The position numbers were made by a program, and so were the translations under genes. A stretch of 63,891 nucleotides of DNA from an uncultured Corynebacterium sp. (lineage in GTDB: Bacteria > Actinomycetota > Actinomycetes > Mycobacteriales > Mycobacteriaceae): the NCBI GenBank assembly GCA_946223355.1, contig CAMIPB010000015.1, forward strand, positions 1-63,891. The letters run 5' to 3'. Positions 33,557 through 41,954 of this stretch are shown piece by piece; within the stretch, counting starts at the first letter, position 1; each line of letters begins with the position of its first letter. Below the pieces are notes generated by a model. The model searched no databases and was not told the origin of the DNA. It worked only from the letters and a program-made list of their open reading frames with translations.

Positions 33557-35150
33557 AGTTATTGCTCCTTTTGTCTGCTTCTTTGTCTGCTTCTTTTGGT
33601 TCCACGGCTTCAGCAACTTCTGCTGCATCATCATCGAAGCTCATAATGTCACCGTAGCGCTCAATAAGGTCATCAAAGATAGAGGAACTCTTAGGAAGAT
33701 TACGTGGGACACGTGGCATATCAGCATCTATCTGTGGGCGTTCATTGCCGTCGGCGATGGCGTCTACTTCATCTCCGCCCAGTGGACGAAGCTCAACATC
33801 CCCGTGGCTCACAGCGGTTTTACGTGTAGGCAGCTCGGTTGGTTCATCCGGGCGCTGGACGAGTGGCTGTTCTTCCCCCTCCTCATCATCAGACACCTGG
33901 TTTCCTGTGTCACCATCTTTCACCACGTGCAAGCCAGCGGCTCCTGCACCTACTGGAACACTTGACAGCGGGGTTTTCTCAGGCATCTCACGCGACGGAT
34001 CCGCATCCTCAAAGCGCAGCGTCTGCGCTGCTGAGGAGCGTGGTGGGAGCACGCGTGCCACATCCGCCAACATTGCTAGTGGTGCGAGTGTGTCTTCCCA
34101 ATGTTGCGGGCGTGATTGGTCCTCATACTGCGCGAGCACCCACTCGGATTCCATCCACACTGCGGTAACTTCTTCCGGCATTGCTTCTAACGCTGCCTCT
34201 ACGCGGGGATCAATCATGCGCTGTGCTACCCCCGCATCCGTGGCGAAGATATCAAAACCACACACGTTGACTGCCTCCATCAAGTCATCAGAAGATTCCG
34301 TTGCCTCGAGGTCTTCGCGGCGGAAATCAACCACTTCATCAGAAGCAGCTCCCGTGCGCATTGCCATCACGTTGACACCACCCAAATCCATTAGCACCAA
34401 CTCGTGTCCATATGCCTCACCAGAGACAATGTCTTTAGGAACGGCACCCGTAGCTGCTGCACCGCGGAACCACTCGTCAACCAAGTAATCATCCGACTTT
34501 GACATTTCAAAGCCGTTATCTTGTGCCCATTCCTTGCGGTAACGGTGCATCGTGCCCGGCAAGTGCAGGTTGGCAAACAGGCCCCGACGCTGTGGCTTCC
34601 TTGCGACTCCCCCATGGGCTTTTGTTGTTTCTTCCCTGTGCTCGTCTGCTTCGCCTTCGTCTGCTGCTTCCACAACAGACTGTGCCGGGAATACCTCCCA
34701 TGTTGGCTCGTCGCGTGCTTCCCGACGCTCGCGTGCGGCAGGCATTGCTTCCGGTTCCTCTTCCGGATCCTGTTCTAGTTCCTCTTCCGAATCCTGTTCT
34801 AGCTCCTCTTCCGGTTCAGATTCAGACTCTGATTCGACCACGACCTCGATCTCCGCGGTGTCGTAATCTTCTTCATTGTCACTTTCTTGTCCCGCAGCGG
34901 GTGCAGCATGGTAGTCCGGCTGGTCTTCTGGAGCATCGACCACTGGCTGCGCATACCGCGAGCTCACCTCGGTGTCTTCCAGATCAGCGTCACTTGTCAC
35001 ATCGTCGGCAAGCTCGGCGTCAGCGGAAGCGAGCTCGGCAGCGGGCACGTCGGCCAAATCTGCTTGCTTTTCCTGCTTGGACGCGAGACGCAACAAGACA
35101 ACGGCACCGAGTGCCGCCACAATCGCGATAATCAAAAATAAATAAGCCAT
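33537..35150 (-). CDS. Acidic membrane-anchored protein of unknown function (Rv0383c-like position)
   Basis: 537 residues. One N-terminal helix (YLFLIIAIVAALGAVVLLRLA) anchors a long cytoplasmic or exported chain. Residues about 30-165 are highly acidic with repeats (EEELEQDSEEELEQD), then a conserved, folded-looking region (KPQRRGLFANLHLPGTMHRYRKEWAQDNGFEMSKSDDYLVDEW...MAMRTG; EWVLAQYEDQSRPQHWEDTLAPLA) and a disordered tail. Function is unknown. The gene sits between clpB and pyrE as in mycobacteria (from memory). TAAGCT ends 8 nt before ATG 35150, so it is probably leaderless and heads the pyrE operon. Confidence 0.7.
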   Translation of the reverse strand: MAYLFLIIAIVAALGAVVLLRLASKQEKQADLADVPAAELASADAELADDVTSDADLEDTEVSSRYAQPVVDAPEDQPDYHAAPAAGQESDNEEDYDTAEIEVVVESESESEPEEELEQDSEEELEQDPEEEPEAMPAARERREARDEPTWEVFPAQSVVEAADEGEADEHREETTKAHGGVARKPQRRGLFANLHLPGTMHRYRKEWAQDNGFEMSKSDDYLVDEWFRGAAATGAVPKDIVSGEAYGHELVLMDLGGVNVMAMRTGAASDEVVDFRREDLEATESSDDLMEAVNVCGFDIFATDAGVAQRMIDPRVEAALEAMPEEVTAVWMESEWVLAQYEDQSRPQHWEDTLAPLAMLADVARVLPPRSSAAQTLRFEDADPSREMPEKTPLSSVPVGAGAAGLHVVKDGDTGNQVSDDEEGEEQPLVQRPDEPTELPTRKTAVSHGDVELRPLGGDEVDAIADGNERPQIDADMPRVPRNLPKSSSIFDDLIERYGDIMSFDDDAAEVAEAVEPKEADKEADKRSNNYGNYSD

Positions 35151-35183
35151 CGGACAAAAGCTTAGTCTCCCAACGGACAGATG

Positions 35184-36014
35184 CTACTCACCGCGTTCGA
35201 CAGGGTTACGCGGATCAGCCGACCACTGGGACCAACCACCCACGAAATGCGCAGCGCCAGTCAAACCAATCATTTCCATGGCGGCCAAAGCCTGTGCGGA
35301 GTGGTTGCCCGAGCCGGAGTAGACAATGACGTTCTCACCAGTAGTAACACCAGCGTTGGTGAAAAGTTCACGGATCTGTTCCTCGGACTTGAAGGTGCGA
35401 TCCTCATTGAGCAACTCGCGCTCCGGGACGTTGATGGCGCCCGGAATGTGGCCAGCTTTGAGGTCGAGGACCTCACGATGGCCGGCAAACCGATTGTATT
35501 CACGGGTATCCACCAGCAAGCCGTCGTGCGCTTTAACCTCCTCGATTGTTGCAACCTTCACGCTGTCCGGGCGGACCGTGACATCAGATCCCATAGCGAC
35601 AGCACCAGGCCCCACGAGCGTCGGCAAGCCCTCCGCGCGGTACTTAGCCAAACCACCATTGAGAATGCGGACATTTTCCACGCCGGCCCAGCGCAATATC
35701 CACCAGGCGCGCGCTGCGAGCAAGCCACGGCCTTCGTCATAGACAACGATGGGGCGGCCCTGGCGCAGGCCCCAGCGATCGAACCACTCCTGAAGCTGAT
35801 CCGGCTCCGGCAGCGGGTTGCGGCCCACTGTGGATCCCGGAATGCCCGCGGTTGCGGCGGCAGCGTCACAAAAGCGGGCGGTAGGGATGTGCAAAGACCG
35901 GAACTCATTCTCGCCCGCGCCCTCGTGTGGATCCCAGTGCGATGCGAGAAGAGTGAACGGTTTTCCGGCGTGAATATCGGTAGCCAAGTCCTGTGCTGAG
36001 ATGAGGATGCTCAT
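35184..36014 (-). CDS. Rhodanese-like protein with Ser at the catalytic Cys position
   Basis: 276 residues with two rhodanese domains, as in thiosulfate/3-mercaptopyruvate sulfurtransferases. Domain 1 has LHIPTARFCD and VVYDEGRGLLAARAWWILRWAG; domain 2 has LVDTREYNRFAGH and the active-loop region VIVYSGSGNHSAQALAAMEMIG. In active enzymes the loop begins with Cys; here residue 233 is Ser and the only Cys in the protein is Cys49. Persulfide transfer by the normal mechanism is therefore unlikely; a scaffold or regulatory role is possible. ATG 36014 lies 7 nt after TATCAT, giving its own leaderless transcript 38 nt after clpB. Confidence 0.8.
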   Translation of the reverse strand: MSILISAQDLATDIHAGKPFTLLASHWDPHEGAGENEFRSLHIPTARFCDAAAATAGIPGSTVGRNPLPEPDQLQEWFDRWGLRQGRPIVVYDEGRGLLAARAWWILRWAGVENVRILNGGLAKYRAEGLPTLVGPGAVAMGSDVTVRPDSVKVATIEEVKAHDGLLVDTREYNRFAGHREVLDLKAGHIPGAINVPERELLNEDRTFKSEEQIRELFTNAGVTTGENVIVYSGSGNHSAQALAAMEMIGLTGAAHFVGGWSQWSADPRNPVERGE

Positions 36015-36052
36015 GCCACCGATGATAGGCGCGATGCCAGATTGATGCGCGG

Positions 36053-38635
36053 TTAGTTGGTGCTGGTGGTACTGGTGGTGGCGCCTGAGGTAATGGACAG
36101 CGATTCCCCGTCCTCCGCACGGGTGACCGAGATGGTGTCGCCATCCATGATCTCGCCGGCGAGCACCTTTTTAGCCAACTGGTCACCAATAGCCTGCTGG
36201 ATAAGGCGGCGCAGCGGACGGGCTCCGTACGCGGGATCGTAGCCGCGCTCGGCGAGCCACGCCTTAGCCTCACTATCAACATCGAGGGTAAGGCGCTTGG
36301 CCGCAAGACGCTCGCGAAGGCTGTCCAGCTGGACGTCGACAATGCCCTCAAGCAGCTCCTGGGAGAGCGACTCAAAGATGACCACATCATCGAGGCGGTT
36401 GATAAACTCCGGCTTAAACGCAGACTTCACAGCATTCATCATCTCCTCACGGGTGCCGCCGGCGCCCAAGTTAGAGGTCAAAATGATTACGGTGTTGCGG
36501 AAATCAACCGTGCGACCCTGGCCGTCGGTAAGCCTTCCCTCGTCGAGTACCTGAAGCAGAACATCGAACACATCAGGGTGGGCCTTCTCCACCTCGTCGA
36601 AAAGCACGAGCGTGTACGGGCGACGACGCACGGCCTCAGTGAGCTGGCCGCCAGCTTCGTGACCGACGTAGCCCGGAGGAGCACCTACCAAGCGGGACAC
36701 GGAGTGCTTCTCGCCGTACTCGGACATATCGATGCGCACCATGGCGGATTCATCATCGAAGAGGAATTCCGCAGTGGCCTTGGCAAGCTCAGTCTTGCCG
36801 ACGCCCGTGGGACCCAGGAAGAGGAAGGAACCGGTCGGGCGATTCGGGTCAGCGATGCCCGCGCGCGAACGACGAACCGCGTCGGAGACGGCGGTGATAG
36901 CATCTGCCTGTCCGACAACACGCTGGCCAAGAATGGACTCCATGTTGAGGAGCTTCTCGGTCTCACCCTGGAGCATCTTGCCAGCTGGGATGCCGGTCCA
37001 TGCGGACACGACCTCGGCGATGGTGTCGGGGGTGACCTCCTCGGTGAGCATAGCGCCGCGCTGCTCATTAGCTTTCTGCTCGGCTTCGGCGACCTGGGTT
37101 TCCAGCTCAGGGATGCGCCCGTAACGTAGCTCAGAGGCACGCTCGTAGTTTCCGTCCCGCTCGGCAATTTCTGCTTCTCGACGAAGGTTCTCCAGCTCTT
37201 CCTTGGCATTTTGAACGTCGTCGATGACCTTCTTCTCATTCATCCAACGGGCCTTGAGTTCGCCAAGCTTCTCGCGCTCGTCGGCAAGCTCCTGCTGGAG
37301 TTTTTCAAGGCGGTCACGCGACGCGGCGTCGGATTCCTTCTTAAGTGCGAGCTCCTCGATTTCCATGCGGCGCACAGCACGCTCGAGCTCGTCGATTTCC
37401 TGCGGGCTGGAATCAATTTCCATGCGCAAGCGAGAACCGGCTTCATCGACGAGGTCAATGGCCTTGTCCGGGAGAAAGCGATTGGTGATATAGCGGTTGG
37501 ACAGCTCGGCGGCCTGGACAAGAGCAGAGTCCTGAATACGAACACCGTGGTGGACTTCGTATCGCTCCTTAAGTCCACGAAGGATGCCGATGGTGTCCTC
37601 GACGGAAGGCTCAGCTGCGTAGACCTGCTGGAAGCGGCGCTCGAGAGCAGGATCCTTTTCGATGTACTTGCGGTACTCGTCCAAGGTGGTAGCACCAACG
37701 AGACGGAGTTCGCCGCGGGCAAGCATAGGCTTAATCATGTTGCCGGCATCCATCGCGCCTTCGCCAGAAGCACCTGCGCCGACAATGGTGTGGAGCTCGT
37801 CAATAAAGGTGATGATCTGGCCGTCGGAAGCCTTGATCTCATCAAGCACTGCCTTGAGGCGTTCCTCGAACTCGCCGCGGAACTTCGCACCCGCGACAAG
37901 GGAGCTAAGATCCAGGCTAAGTAAGATTTTCCCCTTGAGGGACTCGGGGACGTCACCAGCCACAATGCGGCGCGCAAGGCCCTCAACGATGGCAGTTTTG
38001 CCGACGCCCGGCTCACCGATGAGCACCGGATTATTTTTTGTGCGGCGGGAAAGAACCTGGACTACGCGGCGAATCTCCTGATCACGGCCGATGACTGGAT
38101 CAATCTTGCCTTCGCGGGCGCGAGCAGTGAGATCTGTGGCGTACTTTTCTAATGCTTGGAACTGGTCTTCCGGGTTCTCGGAGGTTACCTTGGCGGCGCC
38201 GCGGACGGACGGGAATGCGCCCTCGATGACGTCAGCGGTGGCACCCCGGGAAGTAAGTAGTTCAGCGGCGTCAGTCTTAGAACCGGCGATAGCGGCGAGG
38301 AGAACTTCGGTGGACACGTATTCGTCACCAAGCTTGCCGGCAAGTTCCTGGGACTTAGTGAGGACGTTGAGTCCGTCGCGGTTGAAGTTAGGGTTGGCCA
38401 TCCCCTGCCCCTCGGCCTTAGGGAAGCTATCGACGAGTTCACGTGCCTCCTTAAGGACGGTTTCAGGTGCAACGCCCGTTGCTTTCAGTACGGGTGCCGC
38501 AATACCGTCTTCCTGGGAAAGTATGGCAACGAGAAGGTGAGCCGGGCGGATGTCCGGGTTGCCATTTTTGGATGCTAACGCCAACGCTTGCTGGAGAGCT
38601 TCCTGAGTCTTAGTGGTTGGGTTGAAATTACTCAT
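36053..38635 (-). CDS. clpB: ATP-dependent disaggregase ClpB
   Basis: 860 residues, hexameric cytosolic chaperone that resolves aggregates with DnaK. N-domain (1-150), AAA1 with Walker A GEPGVGKT (207-214), middle coiled-coil domain (about 405-525), AAA2 with Walker A GPTGVGKT (608-615), arginine-finger segments and a C-terminal domain (YDPAYGARPLRRLIQ). The pore loop KFRGEFEERL is present. Control: an HspR-type inverted repeat and a SigH-type promoter lie upstream, matching heat and redox induction seen in relatives. The last residues TTSTTSTN are a short low-complexity tail. AAAGG precedes ATG 38635. Confidence 0.97.
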   Translation of the reverse strand: MSNFNPTTKTQEALQQALALASKNGNPDIRPAHLLVAILSQEDGIAAPVLKATGVAPETVLKEARELVDSFPKAEGQGMANPNFNRDGLNVLTKSQELAGKLGDEYVSTEVLLAAIAGSKTDAAELLTSRGATADVIEGAFPSVRGAAKVTSENPEDQFQALEKYATDLTARAREGKIDPVIGRDQEIRRVVQVLSRRTKNNPVLIGEPGVGKTAIVEGLARRIVAGDVPESLKGKILLSLDLSSLVAGAKFRGEFEERLKAVLDEIKASDGQIITFIDELHTIVGAGASGEGAMDAGNMIKPMLARGELRLVGATTLDEYRKYIEKDPALERRFQQVYAAEPSVEDTIGILRGLKERYEVHHGVRIQDSALVQAAELSNRYITNRFLPDKAIDLVDEAGSRLRMEIDSSPQEIDELERAVRRMEIEELALKKESDAASRDRLEKLQQELADEREKLGELKARWMNEKKVIDDVQNAKEELENLRREAEIAERDGNYERASELRYGRIPELETQVAEAEQKANEQRGAMLTEEVTPDTIAEVVSAWTGIPAGKMLQGETEKLLNMESILGQRVVGQADAITAVSDAVRRSRAGIADPNRPTGSFLFLGPTGVGKTELAKATAEFLFDDESAMVRIDMSEYGEKHSVSRLVGAPPGYVGHEAGGQLTEAVRRRPYTLVLFDEVEKAHPDVFDVLLQVLDEGRLTDGQGRTVDFRNTVIILTSNLGAGGTREEMMNAVKSAFKPEFINRLDDVVIFESLSQELLEGIVDVQLDSLRERLAAKRLTLDVDSEAKAWLAERGYDPAYGARPLRRLIQQAIGDQLAKKVLAGEIMDGDTISVTRAEDGESLSITSGATTSTTSTN

Positions 38636-38689
38636 TGTTGTTTATTGCCTTTCTGGTTTAGCACCGATTGTAGGTGTTTCATTAGACAT

Positions 38690-38722
38690 AACGCACGAGA
38701 AGTTGAGTCTGTTCCACTCAAG
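38690..38722 (-). promoter_or_regulatory. clpB control region: HAIR operator and SigH-type promoter
   Basis: GTTGAGT (38702-38708), 7 bp, ACTCAAG (38716-38722) matches the HspR operator HAIR (CTTGAGT-N7-ACTCAAG) in 13 of 14 positions. On the minus strand GGAA (38715-38712), 19 nt, GTT (38692-38690) fits the SigH consensus. The GGAA lies inside the HAIR, so HspR bound there would block the -35 region directly. Confidence 0.8.
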
Positions 38723-38750
38723 TAGAAATTTTTTTTGAAAAATGTTGAGC

Positions 38751-38842
38751 GGGGCGGGCGCAGGTTTGGGGAATTGGGGCAGTTTTAGGGGCGATTTTTG
38801 GGGCGGGCTCGGGGTGGATCTTGGGTGAATCTTGGGGTGGGT
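38751..38842 (+). other. G-run tract with G-quadruplex potential
   Basis: The plus strand has at least nine runs of three or four G in about 90 bp (for example GGGGAATTGGGGC, then AGGGG, TTGGGGCGGG, GGGGTGG, TTGGGT, TTGGGGTGGG). Four runs of four G separated by loops of 4-8 nt lie together at about 38768-38806. It sits between the clpB control region and the DUF222 promoter. Confidence 0.6.
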
Positions 38843-38902
38843 TTCGAGATAAACCGTTGAATACTGCCCAAATTTCGAACAGAAAATATTTTCGAAAAAG
38901 GG

Positions 38903-38930
38903 TTGACGTGTTGATGGCGTTTGCTAAAAT
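38903..38930 (+). promoter_or_regulatory. Promoter of the second DUF222/HNH gene
   Basis: TTGACG at 38903-38908, 16-bp spacer, TAAAAT at 38925-38930. This is the most consensus-like housekeeping promoter in the window. The expected start leaves a leader of about 60 nt with AAGGAGG at 38986-38992. Confidence 0.7.
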
Positions 38931-39000
38931 GGAATGTGCTAAGGGGAAAGAAATTATCCGCTTTAAAGTCGGCATACAGAATTAGAAGGAGGTGGAAGTG

Positions 39001-40695
39001 ATGGAAAGCCGTGCGATGTCAGTAGTCAACTGTGTCGAGCGTATAACAAGAGCGTTCGATGAGCTTCATTCTACTATGTCCACCCCGGAATCTGTTTACT
39101 TTGGCGGAATACATGAGTCTTTTGAGAGGCTCGAGCTATCCCTAGGCAAGAAGGCAGCAATTGATGCGGCCTTTGCCTTTGTCGCGGAACGCGATGATGC
39201 GGGACGACACGTAGGATCCTCACGTCCAGAGGATTACCTGACCGCACGGCTACGGATCCCCAAGCATGAGGCGTACGCACGTATTCGCAACGGCAAAGAA
39301 TTGTTTGAGAAGTTAGCCGAACCAGTTGCAGCGAATCCGGAAGAGTTGGAAACCAAGGCAGCGGCTCAACTGGCAAAAGAGTTGGCAGCAGTTGAAGGTA
39401 CGGATGGTTCTGCTGCTGAACCTGCCGGAGCCAGCGAAGCGCGAGCGGCCGAGATCCGGCAGGAGCTGGAAGCGGCAGAGCGTGAGCGGTTGACGCGAGA
39501 GAGTGCAGAGTTGGAGGCCGAACGGGAGCGTCGGGAAGCTTTGCTGAACCCAAGCTCGGGCAGGGGAATTGGTGCTCAGGTCATGAACATGATTGAGTCC
39601 GAGCTGAACTCATTGAGCAAACATGCCGTGCCGGGACCGAAGGTGCTGCGGGCGAAAGCTGTGGCGATGGCCCAACACCGGACTTATTCGGCGGTGCGGG
39701 CGTGGTTACGCGACCAGGTCGGCCAGGCAAACCGTACGGCAGTGGACCCTGCGGGGAAACGCGATCCGTATGCAGCCATAAGGAAGCGTTGGCTACATTT
39801 GGGCAAGCCTGATCACGATGGCGGGGTGTCAATCCGTGGTTATTTGGATCCTGCGACGGCGGCGCTGTTGACTGCTGCCCTGGCCCCCGCACGAAACCGA
39901 GGATCTGCGACGATGGCTCCGGACGAGGACACTCGCACGTTTGGTCAGCGCATGGTTGACCAGCTTGCCACCGTGGTCGCTGACTTCGAGGAAGGAAAGC
40001 AGGCGTCGAAGCACGGGCTTGGCTCCATCGTGATTACAACCACGACGGACGAACTGGAAGAACTCGACGTTGACTCGAAGCTATGCACAACAACCGGCGT
40101 GGAGCTATCTCCGCTCGATGTGTTGCGCGTAGGCGCGGCGCGTCATGATTTCGTGTGCGTCGTGGACGAGGCCGGTTTGCCATTGGAACTGGGCCGCGGG
40201 CAGCGTACTGCTTCCCTGTGGCAGAAACTTGCACTCGCGGCGACGGAGCTTGTATGTACGCACCCAGAGTGCGACAGGCCGTGGGCATCATGCGATGTTC
40301 ACCATCTCCAGGCGTGGTCACAAAACGGGCCGACAGACATAAAAAACCTGACCCTGCTATGCAGACGACATCACACAGATAACAATGACTATCGAAATGG
40401 GTCAAGGAACATGGGACATGCGGAACGATGTCCCGAGACACAAAGGGTGGGCCACCGATATTCCGGTTCGCATACTGTGACGCTTAATGACAATCCGAGT
40501 GCGTTAAAGGCTTCGGCTCGGCGTTTGGTCGATCAAAAATCGAGATCACGGATGGATTCTTCAGGGATAAGTGTGCCCAGGATGCGTGGGAGTGGTGTGC
40601 CCAGGATGCGTGGGAGTGGTGTGCCCAGTGAGCGTGGGAGTGGTGTGCCCAGTGAGCACAGGAGTGGTGTGCCTGAAGCGCGAGTGTCCCGATAA
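39001..40695 (+). CDS. DUF222 domain HNH endonuclease family protein (13E12-like), copy 2
   Basis: 564 residues, homologous to copy 1 at the left edge. DUF222 region from CVERITRAFDELH, coiled charged stretch at about 115-190 (EAAERERLTRESAELEAERERREAL), and HNH core CTHPECDRPWASCDVHHLQAWSQNGPTDIKNL then CRRHHTDNND. DNA cleavage is presumed by family. The tail after about 500 consists of SGVPRMRG/SGVPSERG repeats from a 24-bp DNA unit, unrelated to the GSEQP tail of copy 1. ATG 39001 is 8 nt after AAGGAGG; GTG 38992 overlaps the ribosome-binding site. It occupies the point where synteny appears to change. Confidence 0.88.
   Translation: MESRAMSVVNCVERITRAFDELHSTMSTPESVYFGGIHESFERLELSLGKKAAIDAAFAFVAERDDAGRHVGSSRPEDYLTARLRIPKHEAYARIRNGKELFEKLAEPVAANPEELETKAAAQLAKELAAVEGTDGSAAEPAGASEARAAEIRQELEAAERERLTRESAELEAERERREALLNPSSGRGIGAQVMNMIESELNSLSKHAVPGPKVLRAKAVAMAQHRTYSAVRAWLRDQVGQANRTAVDPAGKRDPYAAIRKRWLHLGKPDHDGGVSIRGYLDPATAALLTAALAPARNRGSATMAPDEDTRTFGQRMVDQLATVVADFEEGKQASKHGLGSIVITTTTDELEELDVDSKLCTTTGVELSPLDVLRVGAARHDFVCVVDEAGLPLELGRGQRTASLWQKLALAATELVCTHPECDRPWASCDVHHLQAWSQNGPTDIKNLTLLCRRHHTDNNDYRNGSRNMGHAERCPETQRVGHRYSGSHTVTLNDNPSALKASARRLVDQKSRSRMDSSGISVPRMRGSGVPRMRGSGVPSERGSGVPSEHRSGVPEARVSR
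40566..40680 (+). repeat. 24-bp in-frame tandem repeat at the DUF222 tail
   Basis: Four to five units beginning agtggtgtgccc, spaced 24 bp apart, encode the octapeptide SGVPRMRG and variants. First two units are identical; later ones diverge, as expected of stepwise growth. Confidence 0.85.
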
Positions 40696-40720
40696 GCGGC
40701 GGCGTCTAGACTGAAGAATC

Positions 40721-41899
40721 ATGCAGAATCCCTCGACGCACAACACCTCGACGCACAACACCCCAATGCGTTATCTGGTCACCGGCGGAGCCGGCTTCAT
40801 CGGCGCCAATTTCGTCCGCTTACTTCTCGACGAACGCCCGGCCGCACACGTCACGGTCCTCGACAAGCTAACCTACGCTGGCAATCGAGCCAATTTGGGC
40901 ACGCTTATCGACGAACCGCGGCTTCGCTTTGTCGAAGGCGACATAGCAGACGCACCGCTAGTGCATGAGTTGGTAAAAAACGTAGACGTGGTGGTTCACT
41001 TTGCGGCGGAGTCACACAATGACAATTCTCTGCGGGACCCCTCCCCTTTCATCACGACGAACATTATTGGCACTTTCACGTTGCTGGAGGCCGTGCGAGC
41101 TGAGACGGACAGGCGACTTTCCGCGCGCGGGGACGCAACCCGTGAGGATGTGGTGCGCGCGGAAGCAACCCGCGAGGAGGCAACCCGCGAGGAGGCAACC
41201 CGCGAGGAGACGGTGCGTGAGGAACCAGTGCACTTTCACCACGTGTCAACCGACGAGGTATTCGGGGACCTCGAAATCGGAGCCGCAACAAAGTTCACCG
41301 AGACCACGGCCTACCAGCCATCGAGCCCTTACTCCGCATCTAAGGCGAGCTCCGACCACCTGGTGCGGGCGTGGATCCGGTCGTTCGGTATCCGGGCGAC
41401 CATCTCTAACTGCTCAAACAATTACGGCCCCTACCAGCACATTGAAAAGTTTATCCCGCGGCAGATTACCAACATTTTAGATGGGCGCACGCCAAAGCTT
41501 TACGGTACCGGCGAGCAAGTCAGAGATTGGATTTTCGTGGATGACCACAATCGGGCGGTACTGACGATCATCGAAAAGGGCAAGCCCGGCGAAACCTACA
41601 ACATCGGCGCGGATCAGCCGGACGTCAACAATAAACAGGTCATGGAGATGATCTGTTCGATGATGCGCGAGATGGGGTTCGAAGCGGCGTCGTATGAACA
41701 TGTGGCGGATCGTCCGGGACATGATCAGCGCTACGCAATGGACGCGACCAAATTGCGGACCGAACTGGGATGGGAGCCGCAGTACACTGATTTACGCGAC
41801 GGGCTTCGCGAGACGATTCGCTGGTACGCCGAGCACGAAGAATGGTGGCGGGCGGACAAAGACGCTACTGAGGCGGCCTACGCGGAGCGCGGGCAGTGA
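40721..41899 (+). CDS. rmlB: dTDP-glucose 4,6-dehydratase with repeat insertion
   Basis: 392 residues of the extended SDR fold. Second step of dTDP-L-rhamnose synthesis, needed for the linker joining arabinogalactan to peptidoglycan. NAD-binding TGGAGFIGANF (21-31), catalytic STDEV (176-180) and YSASK (204-208). Residues about 128-169, between the VRAE helix and FHHVSTDEV, are an extra segment dominated by ATREE repeats (15-bp DNA unit, three copies at about 41160-41215); other RmlB enzymes have only a few residues there. The N-terminus STHNTSTHNTP is also a duplicated 15-bp unit before MRYLVTGG. TAGACT ends 8 nt before ATG 40721 (leaderless). First gene of the rml cluster. Confidence 0.93.
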   Translation: MQNPSTHNTSTHNTPMRYLVTGGAGFIGANFVRLLLDERPAAHVTVLDKLTYAGNRANLGTLIDEPRLRFVEGDIADAPLVHELVKNVDVVVHFAAESHNDNSLRDPSPFITTNIIGTFTLLEAVRAETDRRLSARGDATREDVVRAEATREEATREEATREETVREEPVHFHHVSTDEVFGDLEIGAATKFTETTAYQPSSPYSASKASSDHLVRAWIRSFGIRATISNCSNNYGPYQHIEKFIPRQITNILDGRTPKLYGTGEQVRDWIFVDDHNRAVLTIIEKGKPGETYNIGADQPDVNNKQVMEMICSMMREMGFEAASYEHVADRPGHDQRYAMDATKLRTELGWEPQYTDLRDGLRETIRWYAEHEEWWRADKDATEAAYAERGQ

Positions 41900-41954
41900 C
41901 GTGAAGCCCGCGGGGCGTCGGGAAGCAAGTGGAATAGAAACGAGGACAAGCATC

